From the NCBI GenBank assembly GCA_913062555.1, contig CAJXVU010000001.1:124001-188000 (forward strand): DNA of 64,000 nucleotides. The letters run 5' to 3'. Shown one piece after another: positions 62,972 to 64,000 of the stretch. Position 1 is the stretch's first letter, and the number at the start of each line of letters is the position of its first letter. A program made the position numbers and the translations under genes. Source of the stretch: an uncultured Bacteroidota bacterium. Its GTDB lineage: Bacteria > Bacteroidota > Bacteroidia > Flavobacteriales > Flavobacteriaceae. Below the pieces are notes generated by a model. That model did not search any database, had not been told where the DNA came from, and worked only from the letters and a program-made list of their open reading frames with translations.

Positions 62972-64000
62972 TTACATTAAACTGTCGATTTTAGTTTTAA
63001 TTTCCACGATCCAATCTTTCACCCATTTCTTGTCACGTTTCTCTATATCTGCATTAAGCATTTCAATCACTTTGGTATAGTGATCTACGGCTATTTTATT
63101 TTGGCCTGTTTCTGCATAACACTCTGCCAGCACCTCAAGAACCCCTGCGTTATCAGGCATTGACACGACTGCTAACTTCATTATACTTGTGCCATTCTCA
63201 AAATCTTTTTTTAACCAATATTTCCAAGCCAAACTATTAAACTCGGTAAGATTAAAATAATAATTTTTCAAATTTCTTAAACTATCAACTTTATGCTCTA
63301 GGTCTTGATATGCTGTGTTTTTATAAATCAGTGAGAGATATTCCACTCCAGAATGTTTAATTGGCTCAACTTTCTGATTGGTTATTATTTTTTGAATAGC
63401 ATTATTAACAGGTGTAAAATATGGGTTTTGACTGTTTGTTAATAGTGCATATGTATAGCCCTTATCATGAGCAATCATAAAATAACTTCTATATCCCGAA
63501 GTCCCTCCACGATGATAAGTGTATAACGAATTATTCTTGCCAAATGCTAACTGCCAACCTAACCCATATGATGTCTTAGTTCCATCATTTAAAACGCCAG
63601 GCGTAAACATCTGCTCTGTTGTTTTCTCCTTTAATATCTTGTTAAATTTTATGGCTTGAGAAAATTTCCACAAATCATTAGTAGTTGAACTGATACCTCC
63701 AGGTCCTTTTCTATCCATAAAATAAGTCATTAATAAATCCTCAGGGTATTCATGGTTATTTAATGTCACATATTTTGAATTTGCTATTGATAACTCATGG
63801 CCTTTCGCAAAGCCTGATTCTCCCTCAGCAAAAACGGATCTCTTAGAGTGTTCCATCCCTGCAGGTTCAAAAATATATTTCTTAAGTAATTCGTCATAAG
63901 TTTCTTGAGATGCCTTTTCTGAAATTCCAGCTAAAAAGTAATACCCAGTATTACTATACTCAAATTTTTCTCCTGGAGCAAAATCTGTTTTTGGGGTGTA
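62972..64000 (-). CDS. Serine beta-lactamase-fold protein with C-terminal TPR, 5' end outside window
   Basis: The frame is open through the right edge, so the start lies beyond 64000; an ATG at 63856 is internal. Visible are the class C Y-S-N motif in FEYSNTGYYFLAG, then the GPGGISSTTNDLWKFS and TYHRGGTSGY (HRGG for KTG) motifs. Residues after about 235 of the visible part form TPR-like helices ending EIKTKIDSL. The S-x-x-K motif must lie outside. Likely an exported esterase or peptidase related to the one at 57547. Confidence 0.85.
   Translation of the reverse strand, partial: YTPKTDFAPGEKFEYSNTGYYFLAGISEKASQETYDELLKKYIFEPAGMEHSKRSVFAEGESGFAKGHELSIANSKYVTLNNHEYPEDLLMTYFMDRKGPGGISSTTNDLWKFSQAIKFNKILKEKTTEQMFTPGVLNDGTKTSYGLGWQLAFGKNNSLYTYHRGGTSGYRSYFMIAHDKGYTYALLTNSQNPYFTPVNNAIQKIITNQKVEPIKHSGVEYLSLIYKNTAYQDLEHKVDSLRNLKNYYFNLTEFNSLAWKYWLKKDFENGTSIMKLAVVSMPDNAGVLEVLAECYAETGQNKIAVDHYTKVIEMLNADIEKRDKKWVKDWIVEIKTKIDSLM

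Noticed and set aside
57547-64000. Antibiotic resistance by the two class C beta-lactamase-fold proteins
   Set aside because: Both lack a standard KTG motif (HHYGG and HRGG instead) and carry extra C-terminal domains; esterase or peptidase function is more likely.

Overview
The window looks like chromosomal DNA of a marine-type member of the Bacteroidota, most likely family Flavobacteriaceae. The evidence is AT-rich sequence, tightly packed operons without strong Shine-Dalgarno sites, many lipoproteins and TonB C-terminal domains, a BlaI/M56 pair, LytS/LytTR and TPR-histidine-kinase/LuxR systems, and a fused MerTP with a GDCCVxC protein. No rRNA, tRNA, CRISPR array, insertion sequence or SusC/SusD pair was seen.

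Region 1 (1-16318, plus strand) is one long operon entering from the left: galM (partial), GH63-type alpha-glucosidase, GH2, GH27, a 1010-residue kinase/M23/PLP-lyase fusion, a second GH2, galK, a SnoaL-like lipoprotein, galT and a GNAT acetyltransferase. Region 2 (16322-28004, minus strand) converges on it with a 3-base gap. It encodes all four steps from trans-4-hydroxy-L-proline to 2-oxoglutarate, two M24 proline peptidases, a DPP-IV-like S9 peptidase, a DUF885 peptidase and a small DUF1272 zinc protein. A divergent AraC regulator (28142-28987) probably controls it.

Together these two operons look like a collagen-glycopeptide utilisation locus. Collagen is rich in hydroxyproline, and its hydroxylysine carries Glc-alpha-1,2-Gal-beta-O. 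The fusion protein combines homologues of hydroxylysine kinase and 5-phosphohydroxylysine phospho-lyase. GH63 could remove the glucose, GH2 the galactose, and GalM/GalK/GalT would process the galactose. This is the main proposal of the annotation. The individual families are known; the combined role is inference.

Region 3 (29029-39876) holds a duplicated-domain secreted protein, PhnA-like, MmcQ-like, DUF4260, cyclase, hemW (without a canonical start codon), ruvC, a TonB-C lipoprotein, a TPR protein, a secreted esterase and a BlaI/BlaR-like pair with three copies of an operator-like palindrome. Region 4 (40012-48193) contains a TPR histidine kinase and LuxR regulator, a small exported peptide, a membrane LytTR regulator with a 20-bp tandem repeat before a divergent hydrolase operon, and a DsbD-N/TlpA-like pair. 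Region 5 (48194-50415) is a mer-like cassette (ArsR, MerTP, GDCCVxC) without merA, plus an EthD protein. Region 6 (50616-64000) carries a BNR-propeller exoprotein, an S41 peptidase with a decayed duplicate beside it, a membrane AraC regulator, two serine beta-lactamase-fold proteins (one cut by the right edge), a LytS/LytTR pair, an STAS-like protein and a secreted alpha/beta hydrolase.
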